Shown here: positions 16,903 through 26,561 of the stretch, piece after piece
Layout of the letters: the number at the start of each line of letters is the position of its first letter
How positions within the stretch are numbered: position 1 is the first letter of the stretch
DNA from: Pseudomonas sp. C1C7
GTDB taxonomy: Bacteria; Pseudomonadota; Gammaproteobacteria; Pseudomonadales; Pseudomonadaceae
NCBI RefSeq assembly: GCF_013359595.1
Contig: NZ_JABFMP010000012.1
Span: 1-64,000, forward strand
Direction: 5' to 3'
DNA length: 64,000 bases
Made by a program: the position numbers and the translations under genes
Notes under the pieces: generated by a model
What the model was told of the DNA's origin: nothing
Seen by the model: the letters and a program-made list of their open reading frames with translations, nothing else
Database searches by the model: none

Positions 16903-17415
16903 ATGAGCACTTCGATTTCGACCGCCGTCAAAGGCCTGCACCTGAACCTTGACCGTGCCGGCGACTGGATTGCACCGCTGACCCTGCGGATTTTCCTGGC
17001 CTGGGAGTTCTTCGAATCGGGCCTGGAAAAATTCAACGGTGAAAACTGGTTCGCCGACATCCAGAACCGCTTTCCGTTTCCATTCGATCACCTCTCGGCT
17101 TCGCTGAACTGGGAAATGTCGATGTGGGCTGAACTGATCTGCGCCCTGGCCTTGCTGGTGGGGCTGGCCACGCGGTTTTCGGCGGTCAGTCTGATCGTCG
17201 TCACCATCGTCGCGACCGCCGCCGTGCACTGGCCATCCGAGTGGTCGAGCCTGAGCGAACTGGCCCAGGGTTACTCGATCACCAACAAGGGCTACGGCAA
17301 CTTCAAGCTGCCGCTGATCTACCTGGCGGCGCTGGTGCCACTGGTGCTCTCGGGTCCCGGCAAGCTCAGTCTCGATGCACTGCTGTCGAAGCTGTTCTGG
17401 CGTCGCCATCAGTAA
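16903..17415 (+). CDS. DoxX-family membrane protein
   Basis: A 170-residue inner-membrane protein of the DoxX family. The hallmark N-terminal segment ([17 protein letters not shown], then NGENWF) is followed by about three more hydrophobic segments, including [21 protein letters not shown] strong ribosome-binding site (AAGGAGA) lies 9 bp before the ATG. Members are associated with redox or thiol stress functions, but no specific activity can be assigned. A hairpin terminator follows at 17468-17498, so it is the last gene of its transcript. Confidence 0.9.
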   Translation: MSTSISTAVKGLHLNLDRAGDWIAPLTLRIFLAWEFFESGLEKFNGENWFADIQNRFPFPFDHLSASLNWEMSMWAELICALALLVGLATRFSAVSLIVVTIVATAAVHWPSEWSSLSELAQGYSITNKGYGNFKLPLIYLAALVPLVLSGPGKLSLDALLSKLFWRRHQ

Positions 17416-17467
17416 TCCAGCAAGCGACTGGTCTGCTGTTAATTCGTCGAATTGGATCTTTTACCCG

Positions 17468-17498
17468 GCCCGGATGATTCGTATCGTCCGGGCTTTTT
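17468..17498 (+). terminator. Rho-independent terminator after doxX
   Basis: Hairpin arms GCCCGGATGA and TCGTCCGGGC (one G-T pair) with a short loop, followed by TTTTT. It ends 26 bp before the next gene start. Confidence 0.85.
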
Positions 17499-17523
17499 GG
17501 CGCTTTGCGCTCGGGGAATACAG

Positions 17524-18588
17524 ATGAATTTCACATGGCGTAGGAAAACTGCCGAGGCTGCCAACGAGCCGTCAACGCCGGCACCGGTGCTCGCCAGCAG
17601 CATTGATGAAAGCCAAGTCGCGATCCGCAAGGCCGAGCAGCGCGACCGGGATTTCTTCCGTGGCCTGGCGCAGCACCTGCTGACTTGCGGCAACTCGTTG
17701 TCGCCAGTCAGCGATTCGTTCTCGATGCTCAACCAGCGCCTCAAGCTCAATCACCAGCGCGCCGAAACCGTGGCCCGCGCGGCCATCGATAACCGTGAAC
17801 AGGTCACCCATCTGCAGGAGCAATCGCGGGTCATGGCCGCCGGGCTCGATGCCCTGGAAGGGGTGATCACCCATCTGGTCAGCCGCGCGAGCGAGATTGA
17901 CCGCATCGTCGACCTGATCAGCGATATTGCCCGTAAAACCAATCTGCTGGCGCTCAACGCCGCCATTGAGGCTGCGCGTGCCGGCGACACCGGACGCGGG
18001 TTTGCCGTGGTGGCGGGCGAGGTGCGTCTGCTGGCGGAGAAGACGGCCGAAGCCACCCGGGAAATCGTCAAGGAAACCTCGGCGATCCAGCAGGAAATCA
18101 GCGAAGCCAAGCAGGCGATTTCGCGGCAAAACCAGGTTTCCAGCGCCTTCGGTGCGGTGATCGACAGAACCGCCGAGGCCATGGCCGGCATGTACGGCGA
18201 GGCGCAACAGATGCAACGGGACATCGACCAGTCGCACCTGTTGTCCAACGTGGAACTGGCCAACCTGCAGGAGCTGACGCTCAAGGTCGCGGTCTATGAT
18301 CGTCTGCTCAACCCCAAGCCCCATTCGCCCCTGACCTTGCCGGATGAAACCCAATGCCTGTTCGGCCAGTGGTATTACGGCGAAGAGAACCAGACCCAGC
18401 AGCGCGATGCCGATTTCCGGCGCATGGAAGAGCCCCATCGTCGGGTGCACAGCAGCGGTCAGGCGGCGCTGGAAGCTCACGCCCGTGGCGAGCTGGAAGA
18501 GGCGCTGCGGCAGGTCGGGCAGATGGAGGAGGCCAACGCCGCGGTGATGCGCACGGTCAAGGGCCTGCTGCATTCGCGCCTGGCCTGA
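17524..18588 (+). CDS. Soluble methyl-accepting chemotaxis-type protein with CZB-like domain
   Basis: A 354-residue cytoplasmic signalling protein. No membrane segment is visible. The methyl-accepting signalling hairpin is present ([20 protein letters not shown] with [20 protein letters not shown], residues about 133-172). The C-terminal CZB-like domain (residues about 260-350) has [11 protein letters not shown] and [14 protein letters not shown] domains bind zinc through one His, one Cys and two later His residues. The Cys and the HRRVH pair are present, but the first His, normally in a DHxxWK-type context, is not evident in the segment [10 protein letters not shown]. The start MNFTWRRKT at 17524 is chosen because upstream codons overlap the terminator. 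Its partner system is unknown. Confidence 0.88.
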   Translation: MNFTWRRKTAEAANEPSTPAPVLASSIDESQVAIRKAEQRDRDFFRGLAQHLLTCGNSLSPVSDSFSMLNQRLKLNHQRAETVARAAIDNREQVTHLQEQSRVMAAGLDALEGVITHLVSRASEIDRIVDLISDIARKTNLLALNAAIEAARAGDTGRGFAVVAGEVRLLAEKTAEATREIVKETSAIQQEISEAKQAISRQNQVSSAFGAVIDRTAEAMAGMYGEAQQMQRDIDQSHLLSNVELANLQELTLKVAVYDRLLNPKPHSPLTLPDETQCLFGQWYYGEENQTQQRDADFRRMEEPHRRVHSSGQAALEAHARGELEEALRQVGQMEEANAAVMRTVKGLLHSRLA

Positions 18589-18669
18589 GGCGGGCCGTCG
18601 CGGGCGGGTGACGCTCCGTCACTTTTGCTATACATTTTCCGCCCGCCCATTGCATGGTGTAACCGCTTC

Positions 18670-20172
18670 ATGTCTCTTGCGCTCGAACGTCTAGTCGCTG
18701 GCACGCCGATCCCTTTCGCCGGTAATCGTGTCACTGTGGTCAGCCCCGAAATGGCGGCTCGCTTCCAGCCCGGAGACCACCTGTTGGTGGAGCAGGTCAG
18801 CGGTGAACTGTTGTTGATTCCGGTGGCCGACCAGCAGGCGGCAGCGGTGGCGATCGAGCGAGCGCAAGCGGCGTTTGCGGCGATGTCGACGGTGTCCGAT
18901 CAGGCCATCAGCCACTTCTTCGACCTGTTCGCCCAGCGCCTGGAAACCCCCGATTGCTGGGCCCTGATCGAGGCAGCCAACCAGGCTGACATCGAACGGG
19001 CCAAGTCCCGTGGTCGCTCCACGACACGCCTGCTCGCCGATGAACGCATGCGCCGCGACATGATCGCCGGGCTGCGGGCCTGGCGCGATGCGCCTGCGAC
19101 CCGGGGCAAGGTGATCAGCTGCGTCGAGCACGACGGCTGGAAAGTCGAGCAGGTGGTGTCGCCGCTGGGCATCGTCGCCTTCGTCTTCGAAGGTCGGCCG
19201 AATGTCTTCGCCGATGCCGCCGGCGTCCTGCGCACCGGCAACACCGCCGTGCTGCGCATTGGCAGCGATGCGTTGGGCACCGCCCAGGCTATCGTCACCC
19301 ATGCCTTGAATCCGGCACTGGCCGATGCCGGTTTGCCGAACGGCGCGGTGTCGTTGGTGGAAAGCGTCAATCACGCCGCCGGTTGGGCGATGTTCGCCGA
19401 CCGCCGTCTTTCCCTGGCCGTGGCCCGTGGTTCGGGTCGCGCGGTGAGTCAGCTGGGCAGCATCGCGCAACAGGCCGGCACCGCCGTGAGCCTGCACGGC
19501 ACCGGTGGCGCCTGGCTGATCGCCCATAAGGATGCCGATGCCACGCGCTTTGCCGCCGTGGTGCGCAATTCCCTGGACCGCAAGGTCTGCAACACCCTCA
19601 ACGTCTGTCTGATCCATCGCGACCGGGCAGCCGAGCTTGTGCCGCTGTTTCTCGATGCGCTGCAACAGGCCGGCAAGGCGCGTGGCCAAGGCTGCAAACT
19701 GCATATCGTCGAAGGCAGCGAAGGGTTTTTGCCTGCGGACTGCAAGGACGCCACTGTCGAGGTGTATCGCGCCGAAGGCTATCAGACCGAAGCGCTGGCC
19801 GAGCCGCTGTCCGAAGAACAGTTGGGTCGCGAATGGGAGTGGGAAGAAACCCCGGAAGTCAGCCTGAAGATAGTCGACGACCTGGACAGCGCGATCGCCT
19901 TGTTCAATCGCTACAGCCCGCAGTTCACGGTGTCGTTGATCAGCGAAGACGCGGCGACCCAGGAGCGTTTCTACAACGCGGTCAACGCGCCTTTCGTGGG
20001 CAACGGCATTACCCGTTGGGTCGATGGTCAGTACGCGCTCAACAAGCCGGAACTGGGCCTGTCGAACTGGGAAAGCGGTCGGCTGTTTGCCCGCAGCGCG
20101 ATTCTGTCGGGCGATGGTGTGTTCACCGTTCGCAGCCGCATGACGCAGATCGATCTGGGCGTCAAACGCTAA
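18670..20172 (+). CDS. ProA-like aldehyde dehydrogenase (long form)
   Basis: A 500-residue protein of the glutamate-5-semialdehyde dehydrogenase branch of the aldehyde dehydrogenase superfamily. Family motifs include PLGIVAFVFEGRPNVFADAA, LRTGNTAVLRIGSDA, the presumed catalytic Cys in RKVCNTLNVCLIH, and ITRWVDGQYALNKPELGLSN near the C-terminus. ProA proper is about 420 residues; this one has an extra N-terminal region of about 80 residues (MSLALERLVAGTPIPFAGNR onward). It is monocistronic and not beside proB. Its substrate may differ from glutamyl phosphate, and the start at 18670 fits the normal-looking N-terminus. It is probably a paralogue, with canonical proA elsewhere. Confidence 0.85.
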   Translation: MSLALERLVAGTPIPFAGNRVTVVSPEMAARFQPGDHLLVEQVSGELLLIPVADQQAAAVAIERAQAAFAAMSTVSDQAISHFFDLFAQRLETPDCWALIEAANQADIERAKSRGRSTTRLLADERMRRDMIAGLRAWRDAPATRGKVISCVEHDGWKVEQVVSPLGIVAFVFEGRPNVFADAAGVLRTGNTAVLRIGSDALGTAQAIVTHALNPALADAGLPNGAVSLVESVNHAAGWAMFADRRLSLAVARGSGRAVSQLGSIAQQAGTAVSLHGTGGAWLIAHKDADATRFAAVVRNSLDRKVCNTLNVCLIHRDRAAELVPLFLDALQQAGKARGQGCKLHIVEGSEGFLPADCKDATVEVYRAEGYQTEALAEPLSEEQLGREWEWEETPEVSLKIVDDLDSAIALFNRYSPQFTVSLISEDAATQERFYNAVNAPFVGNGITRWVDGQYALNKPELGLSNWESGRLFARSAILSGDGVFTVRSRMTQIDLGVKR

Positions 20173-20184
20173 GGATGTCCTTTC

Positions 20185-20209
20185 GCGACCGCCAGTCATT
20201 GGCGGTCGC
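20185..20209. terminator. Bidirectional hairpin between convergent genes
   Basis: Perfect 10-bp arms GCGACCGCCA/TGGCGGTCGC lie between the stops of the ProA-like gene (plus) and cynT (minus). A pyrimidine-rich, partly T-rich tail follows on the plus strand. Confidence 0.75.
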
Positions 20210-20223
20210 TGCCTCTGTTTTCC

Positions 20224-20883
20224 TTACGCCGCATTGACCGTCTGGGCGAACACCGCGCAGGTGTTCGGATGCTCGGCCAGCGACACGAACTGCCGGCTGC
20301 TGCCGTCCAGTGCGTCGATCGAGCCGGTTTCGATGTCGTACACCCAGCCATGCAATTTCAGCAGGCCTTTTTCCTGGGCCAGGCGCACGCTCGGGTGAGT
20401 CTGGATGTTGGCCAGTTGCGCGATCACGTTTTCCCGCACCATCGAACTGACCTTCGCCGCGTCATCGGTGTGGGGCCGCGACTCGTTGATGACTTTCGCC
20501 GACTCGGCGTGTTGCAACCAGCTGCCGACGGCGGGCAGGTGATCCATGCAGGTGCACTTGGCCACCGCGGTCATGGCGCCGCAATCGGAGTGCCCGCAAA
20601 TCACGATATCGGTCACGCCCAGCACGGCGACAGCGTATTCGACCGTGGCCGACACACCACCCGGATGGGGGCTGTAGGAGGGCACGATGTTGCCGGCGTT
20701 ACGGATCACGAACAGCTCGCCGGGTTCCTGCTGGGTCAGCAGTTCCGGGACGACGCGGCTGTCGGAGCAGGTGATGAACAGCGTGCCGGGGTGCTGGGTG
20801 GTGGCCAGGTGTTTGAACAGATCGGTGCGTTGCGGGAAGACTTCTTTCTGGAATTTCAGGAAACCGTCGATGAGCGCTTTCAT
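20224..20883 (-). CDS. cynT: Beta-class carbonic anhydrase CynT
   Basis: A 219-residue beta-carbonic anhydrase that interconverts CO2 and bicarbonate. Zinc ligands are visible in [12 protein letters not shown] (Cys and the Asp-Arg dyad) and in [13 protein letters not shown] (His and Cys). It lies 59 bp downstream of cynS on the same strand. CynT replenishes the bicarbonate consumed by cyanase, so the pair is the usual cyanate detoxification unit. The start at 20883 gives [19 protein letters not shown], the expected N-terminus. Confidence 0.95.
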   Translation of the reverse strand: MKALIDGFLKFQKEVFPQRTDLFKHLATTQHPGTLFITCSDSRVVPELLTQQEPGELFVIRNAGNIVPSYSPHPGGVSATVEYAVAVLGVTDIVICGHSDCGAMTAVAKCTCMDHLPAVGSWLQHAESAKVINESRPHTDDAAKVSSMVRENVIAQLANIQTHPSVRLAQEKGLLKLHGWVYDIETGSIDALDGSSRQFVSLAEHPNTCAVFAQTVNAA

Positions 20884-20942
20884 GGGTGCGTCCTCATGGA
20901 TGTGGGGGATTGGCCCGCACGAGGGTGCGGGCCGAATTCGAC

Positions 20943-21410
20943 TCAGAACGGACGCAGTGGCAGGAACTTGCCGTCCAGGGTGATCACCGCGCGGTGACCG
21001 CCTTCCGGGTCTTCGACTTTCTTCATGTCGAGCTTGAAGTTGATCGCGCTGATGATGCCGTCGCCGAACTGTTCGTGAACCAGGGCTTTGAGGGTGGTGC
21101 CGTAGATCTGGATCATTTCGTAGAAGCGGTAGATGGTCGGGTCGGTCGGTACGCCACCGAGGCTGCCGCGCAGGGGGATGATCTGCAGATGGGCGACGTC
21201 GTCGGCATCCAGGTCGAGTTTCTCGCCGATGACTTTCGCGGCGCTTTCCGGCAGTGGGTGCTGGCCGAGGAGGGCGGCGGTGACGTAGGCCAGGCCGAGA
21301 CCGGTGCCTTCGGCTACCTGTTCGAAGGACAGTTTTTTGCGCGCCTTGGCATCGAGGATTTTTGCGGTCAGTGCAAGGCTGGTGTCGTTGTAAGCGTGGG
21401 ATTGCAGCAT
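20943..21410 (-). CDS. cynS: Cyanate hydratase (cyanase)
   Basis: A 155-residue cyanase, the usual length, which converts cyanate and bicarbonate to ammonia and CO2. The N-terminal helical domain ([20 protein letters not shown]) and the catalytic C-terminal domain ([20 protein letters not shown], with the active-site Arg and Glu, then DGIISAINF with the Ser) are intact. The start MLQSHAYND at 21410 has GGAGATC upstream; the longer open frame runs into the promoter. It is divergent from cynR and followed by cynT. Confidence 0.96.
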   Translation of the reverse strand: MLQSHAYNDTSLALTAKILDAKARKKLSFEQVAEGTGLGLAYVTAALLGQHPLPESAAKVIGEKLDLDADDVAHLQIIPLRGSLGGVPTDPTIYRFYEMIQIYGTTLKALVHEQFGDGIISAINFKLDMKKVEDPEGGHRAVITLDGKFLPLRPF

Positions 21411-21532
21411 GGTGGATCTCCTGTTGCGCAAGGTTTTGCTTGGGTGTGAAGCCATATTCTTCCGATTGACCCATAGCGTCCAAGATCGATTTACAATGCA
21501 AAGCATAAGTACTGCCTATAGATGGTGATCCT
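21411..21532. promoter_or_regulatory. Divergent cynS/cynR promoter region
   Basis: This is the 122-bp gap between divergent cynS and cynR starts. An AT-richer stretch around 21485-21520 (ATTTACAATGCAAAGCATAA) contains imperfect dyads that could be the CynR site. The exact operator cannot be fixed by eye. Confidence 0.45.
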
Positions 21533-22414
21533 ATGCTGCTGCGTCATTTGCGTTACCTGCTGGCTGTAGCCGACAACGGCGGTTTCACCCGGGCCGCCGA
21601 GGCTTTGCATGTGTCACAGCCGACCCTGTCGCAACAGATCCGGCAACTGGAAGAAACCCTTGGCGTCATCCTGTTCGACCGCACCTCGCGCACGGTCAAG
21701 CCCACCGACGCCGGCGAGGCCTACATCGAATGTGCGCGGCGGGTGCTGGTGGAGCTGGAGGCGGGGAAGCGGGCGCTGCATGACGTGAAGGACCTGTCTC
21801 GGGGCAGCCTGCGTCTGGCGATGACTCCGACCTTCATGGCGTATCTGGTGGGGCCGTTGGTGAGCCAGTACGTGGCGCGCTATCCGAACATCCATCTGGA
21901 GATTTTCGAGATGTCGATGGACGACATCGAAACCGGGCTGGCGGATGACTCGCTGGATATCGCCATTGCGTTCGATCAGGTGAGGAATGCCGAGATCGAA
22001 TCGATCCCGGCTTTTACCGAAAATCTGGGGCTGATGGTGGGACGGGCGCATCCGCTGTATGAGAGCCGGGAGGCGCTGACGAGGGAGCAGGTAGCGCAAC
22101 TGCAGTTCGCACTACTGACTGCGGATTTCGTGACGCGTACCAGTATCGACGAGTACTTCGCGCAAACCCGGATCACGCCGAAGGTGGCCATCGAGGTCAA
22201 TTCCGTGAACACCTTGCTGGAGGTGATCAGCCATACCGCCATGGCGACCATCCTTCCAGAAGCCATTGCCTCGGGTGAGCGTACGTTGCGCAAGATTGCC
22301 CTGAAGGGCGACGTACCCAGCCGCGGCGCGGCGTTGCTACGACGCAAAAACAACTATCACAGCGCGGCGGCATTGGCCTTTGTTGAACTGGTACTGACAA
22401 CGCACTCTCTGTAG
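21533..22414 (+). CDS. cynR: LysR-type activator of the cyn genes
   Basis: A 293-residue LysR regulator. The helix-turn-helix is canonical ([20 protein letters not shown], residues about 18-37), followed by an effector-binding domain. Its position divergent from cynS makes it the expected cyanate-responsive activator CynR. The stop codon TAG lies within the first bases of a REP element (22410-22488), so the final residue depends on the repeat. Confidence 0.92.
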   Translation: MLLRHLRYLLAVADNGGFTRAAEALHVSQPTLSQQIRQLEETLGVILFDRTSRTVKPTDAGEAYIECARRVLVELEAGKRALHDVKDLSRGSLRLAMTPTFMAYLVGPLVSQYVARYPNIHLEIFEMSMDDIETGLADDSLDIAIAFDQVRNAEIESIPAFTENLGLMVGRAHPLYESREALTREQVAQLQFALLTADFVTRTSIDEYFAQTRITPKVAIEVNSVNTLLEVISHTAMATILPEAIASGERTLRKIALKGDVPSRGAALLRRKNNYHSAAALAFVELVLTTHSL

Positions 22415-22488
22415 GAACTGCCGCAGGCTGCGATCTTTTGATCTTGCATTTAAAAATCAAAAGATCGCAGCCTGCGGCAGCTCCTGCA
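22410..22488. repeat. REPIN overlapping the cynR stop codon
   Basis: Inverted arms begin TGTAGGAACTGCCGCAGGCT and end with the inverse, GCCTGCGGCAGCTCCTGCA, around an AT-rich centre with GATCTTTTGATC-type symmetry. The TAG of cynR is the second to fourth base of TGTAGG-type sequence at its left end. Confidence 0.85.
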
Positions 22489-22498
22489 TGGGCGCAAT

Positions 22499-22531
22499 AA
22501 AAAAGGGCCTGCTCTTATTGGGAGTAGGCCC
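22499..22531 (-). terminator. Rho-independent terminator of the 22565-22894 gene
   Basis: On the minus strand the hairpin arms are GGGCCTACTC and GAGCAGGCCC (one G-T pair), followed by a run of T (22499-22504 read as A on the plus strand). It lies 34 bp past the stop. Confidence 0.85.
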
Positions 22532-22564
22532 TCTTTATTTATAAGTCGATAAAGACTTATTTAA

Positions 22565-22894
22565 TTAGCAGAACCGGTCAATCACCCGAACTTCATTCTG
22601 ACCCTGCATCGATCCCCAGGCCTGTTTCAGCGTTTGCAGAACATTGCCCATGAAGTCCTTGTCGGCGGCGGCTTTCTTGCCGACGTAGCCCTGGCCGCGA
22701 CGGTACATCTTCAGGCGGGCCAGCAGATTCTGGTTGTTCTGGTCGAATTCCGCTTCATGGCTGTGGGGCGACAGGCAGTCGATGTGAACGTTGCCCGATT
22801 TGCAGATCCACAGAATATGGCTGTCGAGCGTGTCTTTCTTCGCCGCGAACATACGAGCCAGTTCTTCGATAGTCGGTTGATTGTTCAGATTCAT
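22565..22894 (-). CDS. Conserved-looking hypothetical protein
   Basis: A 109-residue soluble protein I do not recognise. It is hydrophilic, with no signal peptide or membrane segment. Cysteines occur in LWICKSGNVHIDCLSPHSHE and at the C-terminus. A ribosome-binding site (GGGGGC/AAGGGGG type) precedes the ATG at 22894, and the gene has its own strong terminator at 22499-22531, which supports it being expressed alone. Codon use looks normal for the window. The function is unknown. Confidence 0.75.
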   Translation of the reverse strand: MNLNNQPTIEELARMFAAKKDTLDSHILWICKSGNVHIDCLSPHSHEAEFDQNNQNLLARLKMYRRGQGYVGKKAAADKDFMGNVLQTLKQAWGSMQGQNEVRVIDRFC

Positions 22895-23391
22895 GGTAGA
22901 GCCCCCTTGACCATTTGGTGATCTTTCAAAGTTGATTCGCTAAATACATGTAGCCCATCGGTTAGTTGATCCCTGGCACCGAAACCAGGACGTCGGCAGT
23001 CGTTCGCCGGTAGTGGCGAGTTCCTGCGTCTGTTGCATGTAGTCGTGTTGAATAACTGCTACGCGTTAGCGTCACAACGAAGAGAAGCAGCGATTACCTG
23101 TTGGCCCTGCCGACGTTTTCAGGGTCGGCCACAAGCATCATGAGGATGAATCGCCAGCGCTTCTCGTCCTTGTACTGGACGTTCAGGCCAGGTCAGCTTC
23201 TTCAATCTGCCTTGTGGGCAGCGTGCATCCGGAAAAAACAGCTCGGCGGTCAGACGAGCTTGCTCAAACGTGTTGCCTGTACTCCCGATCGGGGAGACGT
23301 CTGCATCATGCAAGGGCAAATCGAAGGCGTCAACGGTTTTGTAGTGATTATTTTTAGTCACTACATATTGTCGGACAAAGTCGATTTGGAA
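22895..23391. other. Intergenic region with an inverted repeat, no secure gene
   Basis: About 500 bp between the hypothetical gene and the GNAT gene. An 80-codon minus-strand frame (23119-23361) has no recognisable family and starts within the inverted repeat at 23341-23364, so it is not annotated. The promoter of the hypothetical gene should lie just above 22895. Confidence 0.5.
23341..23364. repeat. Short perfect inverted repeat
   Basis: GTAGTGA at 23341-23347 and TCACTAC at 23358-23364 flank a T-rich 10-bp centre. It lies 28 bp past the GNAT gene stop and could be a weak terminator for that gene or an operator. Confidence 0.4.
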
Positions 23392-23910
23392 TTAGAAAGA
23401 TGGGGAGATCGCCGCAGGCCGTGGGCTTGCAAGGCGGTAGAGGGTGCATGGGTGGCCACCGATCATCAGCCGATGCGAAGTGAACTCACCGGCCGCAAGA
23501 TCCGCAACAACCCTGGCCCAGAACGCTCTGGCACAAGGGTTTTCGTCGAGATGGAAAATCTGCCACTGACCGGGAACACGGCTCAAGAGGGCGGAAACGA
23601 CAAACCTGGCGACGCCTTGGCCGCGAAAGCGTCGTGCTACGAACAGGTAGCCGATGTTGTGCTCGGCGCCGGGCACCTGGATGTTGTCATCCACGGTCAC
23701 GAAACCAGCCAGTTCGCCATTGACGCGAATCAGAAACGGCCGGGTTGCGGGATTTCGCCAGTAGTCCGTCAGCGGCTGCAGGCTGAAAAAGCCGTGCTCA
23801 CCCAACTCCAGCGGCAGCCACTCGCTGAAATCGTAGGTGTAGAACTGCATCAGGTTTTCGATGGTTTCCAGTTCGTCCCGGTGTGCGGCGTGTAGTGTTA
23901 TCGAGAGCAT
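23392..23910 (-). CDS. GNAT-family N-acetyltransferase
   Basis: A 172-residue acetyltransferase of the GNAT fold. The acetyl-CoA-binding motif A region is visible (HNIGYLFVARRFRGQGVARF, residues about 84-103), preceded by the beta-strand segment ELAGFVTVDD and followed by FHLDENPCARAFWARV. The acceptor is unknown. It ends about 480 bp before the next minus-strand gene and lies 65 bp downstream of topB, so it may be read through from topB. Confidence 0.88.
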   Translation of the reverse strand: MLSITLHAAHRDELETIENLMQFYTYDFSEWLPLELGEHGFFSLQPLTDYWRNPATRPFLIRVNGELAGFVTVDDNIQVPGAEHNIGYLFVARRFRGQGVARFVVSALLSRVPGQWQIFHLDENPCARAFWARVVADLAAGEFTSHRLMIGGHPCTLYRLASPRPAAISPSF

Positions 23911-23975
23911 GCTGGTGGGCTCCTGGCTGGCGCCTGTTCAGTATGGTCGATGCCATTTCATCCGCCGCCGCGCGT

Positions 23976-25922
23976 TCAAGCCTTCGCGGGTTTCGTGGTT
24001 CGTTTAGCGCCGGTCGAGGCCTTGCGTTTGCCCGGCTTGCGTTTGTTTTTCCAAGGTGTGGCCCCGCGTCCGGCAGGGCTGGCCGGGCCGCTGATGGTCA
24101 TGTTCAGGCCGGCACAACGGGCGACCTGCTTGCTCATCCACGCCGCCTGCTTGGTGACGAATTCCTCGAGGCTCATTTCCCCGCTCTGCACCATATCAAG
24201 CGCCTGCTCCCAGATGGCCGTGGTGCCCGGATCGGCAATCGCCCGGGGTACGGCATCAATCAGGCTGAACGCGGCGGGAGTGGCAGACAGCGCCTTGCCG
24301 TTCTTGACCAGATAACTGCGGTCCAGCAGGCCCTGGATGATCGAGGCGCGAGTCGCTTCGGTGCCGATACCGGTGGTGTCCTTGAGTTTCTGTTTGAGCA
24401 GCGGATCTTCCACCAGTTTGGCGACGTTCTTCATCGCCTTGATCAGGTCGCCCTCGGTGAAGGGCTTCGGCGGCTGGGTCCAGAGGTCCTTGAGCTGCAC
24501 GCTGTCCACCGCACAATCGATGCCTTCGCGCAGATTTGGCAACGTCTGCGGCGCCGGCGCTTCACGTCCCTTGGCCGGTGCCAGGGCTTCGGGCAGGGCG
24601 CGTTTCCACCCGGGCTCGACGATCTGCTTGCCCACCGCGCGCAAGGCCTGGCCTGCGCAGTCGAAGTCGGCCTGGGTGCGATCGTATTCGTGATTGGGCA
24701 GGAACTGCGCCAGATAACGTGCACGAATCAGCGTGTAGACCGCGCGGTGTTTGCCGCTCAAGCGCTCAAGATTCCTTGCCGCCGCAGTGGGGATGATGCC
24801 GTGGTGTGCGCTGACCTTGACATCGTTCCAGGCCCGTGAGCGGCGCTGTGGTTCGAGGTGATCGCGCAGGGCGTCAAGCGCCGGATCCGCCTGGCGCAGC
24901 GCCGCCAGAATCGCCGGAGCCTCGCTGTGCTGGCTCAACGGCAGGTAGCCGCAGTCGCTTCGCGGATAGGTGATGACCTTGTGGGTTTCATACAGCGCCT
25001 GGGCGATGTCGAGGGTTTCCTGGGCGCCCAGTCCGAGCTTCTTCGAGCAGACTTCCTGAAGAGTGCCCAGATCGAACGGCAGTGGCGCCACTTCGCGCAT
25101 ACGCTCCGTGCGCAGTTTGATCACCCGGGCACTGGCTGTGCCCATCATCGCCGCGGCGGCCTGTTGCGCCAGCCCCTGATTCAGGCAGCGATCCTGATCG
25201 TCACAGACATCGGAAGGGGCACGCCATTGCGCGGTGAACGCGGTACCGTCATGCAGCAGTTGCACATCGATGGCCCAGTAGGGCACCGGGACGAAGTCGG
25301 CGATGCTGCGATCGCGATCCACCACCAGGCGCAAGGTCGGGGTTTGCACCCGGCCGACCGGCAACACGCCCTGGTAGCCGGACTGTCGCCCGAGCAGCGT
25401 GAACAGCCGGCTCATGTTCATGCCGATCAACCAATCGGCGCGGCTGCGGCCCAGGGCCGAATGGTAAAGGCTGAAGGTCTCGGCTCCCGGCTTGAGTGCG
25501 GCCAGGGCCTTGCGAATCGAGGCATCGTCCAGTGCCGACAGCCACAGGCGGCGGATCGGTCCGCGATAGCGACAGTGTTCCACCAGTTCCCGGGCGATCA
25601 TCTCGCCTTCGCGGTCGGCGTCGGTGGCGATGATCAGTTCGGACGCCTCGCCCAGCAGGCGCTTGACCGCCTTGTACTGGCTGGCGGTGCGTGGTTTGAC
25701 GGTCATTTTCCATTTGTCCGGAATGATCGGCAGGTCAGCCAGCACCCAGCGCTTGTAGCGCGCGTCATAGGCGTCCGGCGGCGCGGTTTCCAGCAGGTGG
25801 CCAATGCACCAGGTCACCGTGACGTCCGTTCCCAGCCAGCAGCCATCACCACGACGCCTGGCACCGAGCACGGCGGCAATGTCTTTGGCCTGGGAAGGTT
25901 TTTCACAGAGGTACAGCCGCAT
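23976..25922 (-). CDS. topB: DNA topoisomerase III
   Basis: A type IA topoisomerase of 648 residues, close to the usual size, that decatenates and relaxes DNA. It has the Toprim start MRLYLCEKPSQAKDIAAVLG and acidic metal site ATDADREGEM. The cleavage domain includes VGRVQTPTLRLVVDRD and the catalytic Tyr context HKVITYPRSDCGYLP. The C-terminal part includes ATRASIIQGLLDRSYL and ends in a Lys/Arg-rich tail (KNKRKPGKRKASTGAKR). The ATG at 25922 is chosen because it gives the standard N-terminus; three more codons are open upstream. Confidence 0.96.
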   Translation of the reverse strand: MRLYLCEKPSQAKDIAAVLGARRRGDGCWLGTDVTVTWCIGHLLETAPPDAYDARYKRWVLADLPIIPDKWKMTVKPRTASQYKAVKRLLGEASELIIATDADREGEMIARELVEHCRYRGPIRRLWLSALDDASIRKALAALKPGAETFSLYHSALGRSRADWLIGMNMSRLFTLLGRQSGYQGVLPVGRVQTPTLRLVVDRDRSIADFVPVPYWAIDVQLLHDGTAFTAQWRAPSDVCDDQDRCLNQGLAQQAAAAMMGTASARVIKLRTERMREVAPLPFDLGTLQEVCSKKLGLGAQETLDIAQALYETHKVITYPRSDCGYLPLSQHSEAPAILAALRQADPALDALRDHLEPQRRSRAWNDVKVSAHHGIIPTAAARNLERLSGKHRAVYTLIRARYLAQFLPNHEYDRTQADFDCAGQALRAVGKQIVEPGWKRALPEALAPAKGREAPAPQTLPNLREGIDCAVDSVQLKDLWTQPPKPFTEGDLIKAMKNVAKLVEDPLLKQKLKDTTGIGTEATRASIIQGLLDRSYLVKNGKALSATPAAFSLIDAVPRAIADPGTTAIWEQALDMVQSGEMSLEEFVTKQAAWMSKQVARCAGLNMTISGPASPAGRGATPWKNKRKPGKRKASTGAKRTTKPAKA

Positions 25923-26180
25923 AACCACCATCGTCGATCAGGATTCGCAGAGGTGCACAGAATGGCGATAGATGAGCATTGGAGCAACCATTATCTGTAT
26001 GGATGTACAGTCAATGCGTTGCACTTGTTTGCACGCCCCGTTCGGCTGTGAGGTCGTCGCGCCGGTCAAAGTTGGGTTATACCTGATACATCGTGGTCTC
26101 GGGTTTTGGGGCCGCTGTCCCGTCCATCAAGGCCCGGCAGCGCTCCCGCAGGTCAATCACCGTCATGAGGAACGAATTTC

Positions 26181-26549
26181 ATGAAAAGCACCGGTCCCAG
26201 TCCTGTCATCACCATCGCCGAGCAACCCGGCTGTCTGCTGGTGAAGTTCCACGGTATCCAGGTGGCCGCGTCCTCGCGCGCGCTGGTGCTGCTGGAGGCC
26301 AACTACCCGCCGGTGTATTACGTGCCGCGCGAAGACATCGACGAGAAGTACTACGCCCGCACCGATCACACCAGCTACTGCCCGTACAAGGGCGATGCCA
26401 GCTATTTCAGCCTGCAAGTCCCGGGGCATGAGGGGGCCAATGCAGTGTGGAGTTACGAGAACCCGAAAGTGTCGGTATCGCAGATTCGTGAATACCTGGC
26501 GTTTTATCCGGATCAGGTGAAGTTTGAGGTGGTCGAGCTCGAAGAGTGA
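26181..26549 (+). CDS. DUF427 domain protein
   Basis: A 122-residue protein that is almost entirely a DUF427 domain. It shows YYVPREDIDEKYYARTDHTS and the conserved YCPYKGDASYFSLQV, ending with AFYPDQVKFEVVE. The biochemical role of the family is unknown to me. It is transcribed alone, about 750 bp before the type VI cluster, and is followed by a short palindrome at 26562-26593. Confidence 0.88.
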   Translation: MKSTGPSPVITIAEQPGCLLVKFHGIQVAASSRALVLLEANYPPVYYVPREDIDEKYYARTDHTSYCPYKGDASYFSLQVPGHEGANAVWSYENPKVSVSQIREYLAFYPDQVKFEVVELEE

Positions 26550-26561
26550 GAAGCAGCAATT

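Noticed and set aside
23119..23361. 80-codon minus-strand frame between two genes
   Set aside because: No recognisable domain, no clear ribosome-binding site, and it starts inside an inverted repeat; possible but not supportable.
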